Source of the DNA: GCA-002726655 sp046582185
Lineage (GTDB): Bacteria > Pseudomonadota > Gammaproteobacteria > Pseudomonadales > Azotimanducaceae
Length of the DNA: 64,000 nt
Direction of reading: 5' to 3'
Assembly (NCBI GenBank): GCA_046582185.1
Contig: JAYGEX010000013.1
Span: 62,001-126,000, forward strand
A model generated the notes under the pieces. That model did not search any database. It was not told where the DNA came from and worked only from the letters and a program-made list of their open reading frames with translations. Below are positions 62,482 through 64,000 of the stretch, piece by piece (position 1 is the stretch's first letter; every line of letters begins with the position of its first letter). The translations under genes and the position numbers were made by a program.

Positions 62482-62679
62482 ACGCCCTATCTACTTGCGA
62501 TAAATCTCCCGCCGCTGGCCGTTTTCTTCTGCGGTAAACCCATTCAGGCAATCATTAGTATTTTCCTGACTTTGTGTTTCTGGATCCCGGGGGTTATCCA
62601 TGCCCTATTCGTTGTACATTCTCATCTGGCGGATGTAAGAACCGACAGAATTGTAGATGCTATCAACGAACAAGAGTAA
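62482..62679 (+). CDS. Pmp3/YqaE-like small membrane protein with apparent ACG start
   Basis: The frame encodes LPPLAVFFCGKPIQAIISIF, LTLCFWIPGVIHALFVVHSH and the charged tail DVRTDRIVDAINEQE: the two-helix UPF0057/Pmp3 family, a small membrane protein often tied to salt and stress. The normal family start (M-Y-LLAI) falls on ACG at 62482, followed by PYLLAINLPP; a TAA lies 12 bases upstream and no ATG, GTG or TTG is in frame before the first helix. AAGGGA nine to ten bases upstream would be a good ribosome site. So the gene either uses ACG or has lost its start. It follows pspA. Confidence 0.72.
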   Translation, partial: TPYLLAINLPPLAVFFCGKPIQAIISIFLTLCFWIPGVIHALFVVHSHLADVRTDRIVDAINEQE

Positions 62680-62688
62680 CCGGATGCT

Positions 62689-63357
62689 TTACAAAATTTT
62701 GGGCCTGGCCGGCCTGCTGCTCCAGCCCACAACGCTATTGTCATCAATGCTGCGGCTTAAGCGGAAATGGGTAGAGGAGAAAAAGTTGTCACCATCTTTG
62801 TACTGAACTCTCTGTGTAAAACGGTAGCTGTAATCCTCTTTGATCGGTCCGTCAAACCTAAAGCGGATACCAGGCTTCAGATGACCGGAAGAGTAACCCA
62901 TCGTGAAGTCAGTTCGAGTCTTTGCAGTTTCCCCGGCACGAAACTCGAGACCAATATTGTCATCATCTCTATTCTGTATGGATTGGCCGGGCTCGCCGTC
63001 TTCCCCACTGAAGACCAGAGCCAACCTCTTGGAAAGCATCGGCAGTTGCACTCGACCACGGATTTTCAACTTTAGATCATTATCATCAACACTATGCCAA
63101 TCTTCAATTAATTCAAGACGAATAAATGATTCCGCTTTGTCTGCATCGTGTTCGGGATCGCCAAAGAACCCATCCATCCACCCGGCAAGTGACTGGGTCT
63201 GATTGGTGAGGTAGGCATGACTGTTATCCAGCCAGTTAACCGGCACCTCATCCCCTGAGGGCACATCCGCCGTCCAACCCTGAATTTCGGCGTCGTCACT
63301 TGCAGCTAAAGTGTACGGCATGAGGCTCAAGGCGAGGAGTACGGTGTATCGAATCAT
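62689..63357 (-). CDS. exported protein, possibly C-terminally truncated
   Basis: A 222-residue protein with a signal peptide (YTVLLALSLMPYTLAASDDA). The mature part (WMDGFFGDPEHDADKAESFI, DLKLKIRGRVQLPMLSKRLA, PGIRFRFDGPIKEDYSYRFT) looks like a beta-rich envelope protein. The last 15 residues are Arg/Ser/Pro-rich (SRSIDDNSVVGWSSRPARPK) and end abruptly where related proteins, as I remember them, continue with more strands. It is convergent with the Pmp3-like gene, ten bases apart. Confidence 0.55.
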   Translation of the reverse strand: MIRYTVLLALSLMPYTLAASDDAEIQGWTADVPSGDEVPVNWLDNSHAYLTNQTQSLAGWMDGFFGDPEHDADKAESFIRLELIEDWHSVDDNDLKLKIRGRVQLPMLSKRLALVFSGEDGEPGQSIQNRDDDNIGLEFRAGETAKTRTDFTMGYSSGHLKPGIRFRFDGPIKEDYSYRFTQRVQYKDGDNFFSSTHFRLSRSIDDNSVVGWSSRPARPKIL

Positions 63358-63537
63358 TGATTATCAGTTGATTTCTTGATGTAAACACATGGACATTCTA
63401 AAAATTACGCAATATAAAAACCATCAAGAATCCCTATCACCACTTACAAACCGCTATATATTAATATTGATTCTCCAAGCAGTGATTATTAAGTCCCTCT
63501 CTAGTATCGTATCCCGTTTTGTTAATGAAGTATTTTC

Positions 63538-64000
63538 ATGGCCTGGCTAACGAACAGAAAAATCGGATTAACCCATAGCGAGAATGAAGCCTTTCCTGGC
63601 TACACCATTTTCTGTTCCGTTATGGGGCACCACGCGACCATGGTGGATATGGAAGGGCAGATCGTTCATCAATGGCATCATGATGAAGGCATCCAACATC
63701 TGAAACTATTGGACAATAGCAACCTGCTTATTCAGACATGTCCACTTAAGGATGCAGGAGGACGAGAGAATTCCGGGGGCTCAGCCGGCGCAATGATTGA
63801 GCTTGAGCCAAATGGTGAAACCATATGGGAACATCGCGACATAGCACAGCATCATGACTACATCCGACTGGCAAATGGCAATACCGTCTATCTCGCCTGG
63901 GAGCCAATTCCCCTGGATATTTCCAAACAGATTAAGGGCGGCCATAGCCACGAAGAGGACCCTGAATATATGTGGGGGGATGTTATACGGGAAGTTGATG
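63538..64000 (+). CDS. arylsulfotransferase (ASST) family protein, 5' part
   Basis: The frame opens at ATG 63538 and runs off the window. AWLTNRKIGLTHSENEAFPG, GYTIFCSVMGHHATMVDMEG and QIVHQWHHDEGIQHLKLLDN, then YIRLANGNTVYLAWEPIPLD fit the beta-propeller arylsulfotransferase family; HQWHH and QHHDYI carry His residues, as do active sites of the family. It transfers sulfuryl groups between phenols in known members; this homologue may instead be a protein of unassigned substrate. The upstream 180 bases are the divergent spacer with the exported-protein gene. Confidence 0.75.
   Translation, partial: MAWLTNRKIGLTHSENEAFPGYTIFCSVMGHHATMVDMEGQIVHQWHHDEGIQHLKLLDNSNLLIQTCPLKDAGGRENSGGSAGAMIELEPNGETIWEHRDIAQHHDYIRLANGNTVYLAWEPIPLDISKQIKGGHSHEEDPEYMWGDVIREVD

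Noticed and set aside
1..64000. CRISPR arrays, tRNA, rRNA, intact IS elements
   Set aside because: Looked for on both strands by eye; no regularly spaced repeats, no cloverleaf with CCA-type end, no complete transposase.

Overview
The window reads as chromosome of an aerobic, heterotrophic gammaproteobacterium. The gene types support this (class II IlvC, ModF, PspA, UPF0178 and YadS-like proteins, relics of fliL/fliM and sthA), as do the low gene density and the pseudogenes. The species cannot be named from the sequence. Its most distinctive content is a full coenzyme F420 biosynthesis locus, a cofactor best known from Actinobacteria and Archaea.

Layout. 1-10 kb is a decayed accessory region. 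It holds an acyl-CoA dehydrogenase remnant, a reverse transcriptase remnant, a lipoprotein, a type B carboxylesterase with a SnoaL-like partner, a broken alpha/beta hydrolase, a predicted metal-dependent hydrolase with a membrane partner, and a frameshifted M48 peptidase. Two 43-bp direct repeats, 5.3 kb apart, bracket much of it. 10.6-19.3 kb is a tightly packed minus-strand block: TRIC-like channel, two hotdog thioesterases, cytochrome P450, PhzF, CobW-type GTPase, amidohydrolase, TauD-like dioxygenase, FemAB-like acyltransferase. 19.4-27.9 kb, same strand, is the F420 locus: two luciferase-like F420 oxidoreductases, a split-barrel oxidase, then fbiC, cofC, cofD, cofE and npdG. An archaeal-type TrmY-like methyltransferase and a beta-lactamase-fold serine hydrolase lie just upstream.

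30-45 kb is mostly housekeeping and lipid-related: MFS exporter, FATP-type acyl-CoA synthetase with an alpha/beta hydrolase, YaiI, methyltransferase, GNAT, HIT protein, a third luciferase-like oxidoreductase, globin-like protein, DsbA-like protein, a DUF5916 outer-membrane protein and an acyl-CoA dehydrogenase. 45-53 kb carries a TPR-sulfotransferase that appears to start at ATT, then glpD, modF, ilvC and an MmgE/PrpD protein. 53-57.3 kb is a second decay zone: an sthA 3' end joined to a fliM with an internal stop, an intact fliL, GNAT and tautomerase relics, and a DUF3604-like relic. 57.4-64 kb has a phosphodiesterase, a ThDP enzyme, and a phage-shock-like operon (small exported protein, pspA, Pmp3/YqaE-like protein with an apparent ACG start) behind a sigma-54 type promoter with an IHF-like site. 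An arylsulfotransferase runs off the right edge.

How it fits together. FbiC makes Fo, CofC/CofD/CofE build F420, NpdG reduces it with NADPH, and the adjacent luciferase-like and split-barrel proteins are its likely users. The P450, dioxygenase, thioesterase and amidohydrolase run beside it suggests a catabolic or tailoring role on a lipid-like substrate; that last step is inference. No tRNA, rRNA, CRISPR array or intact insertion sequence was seen.
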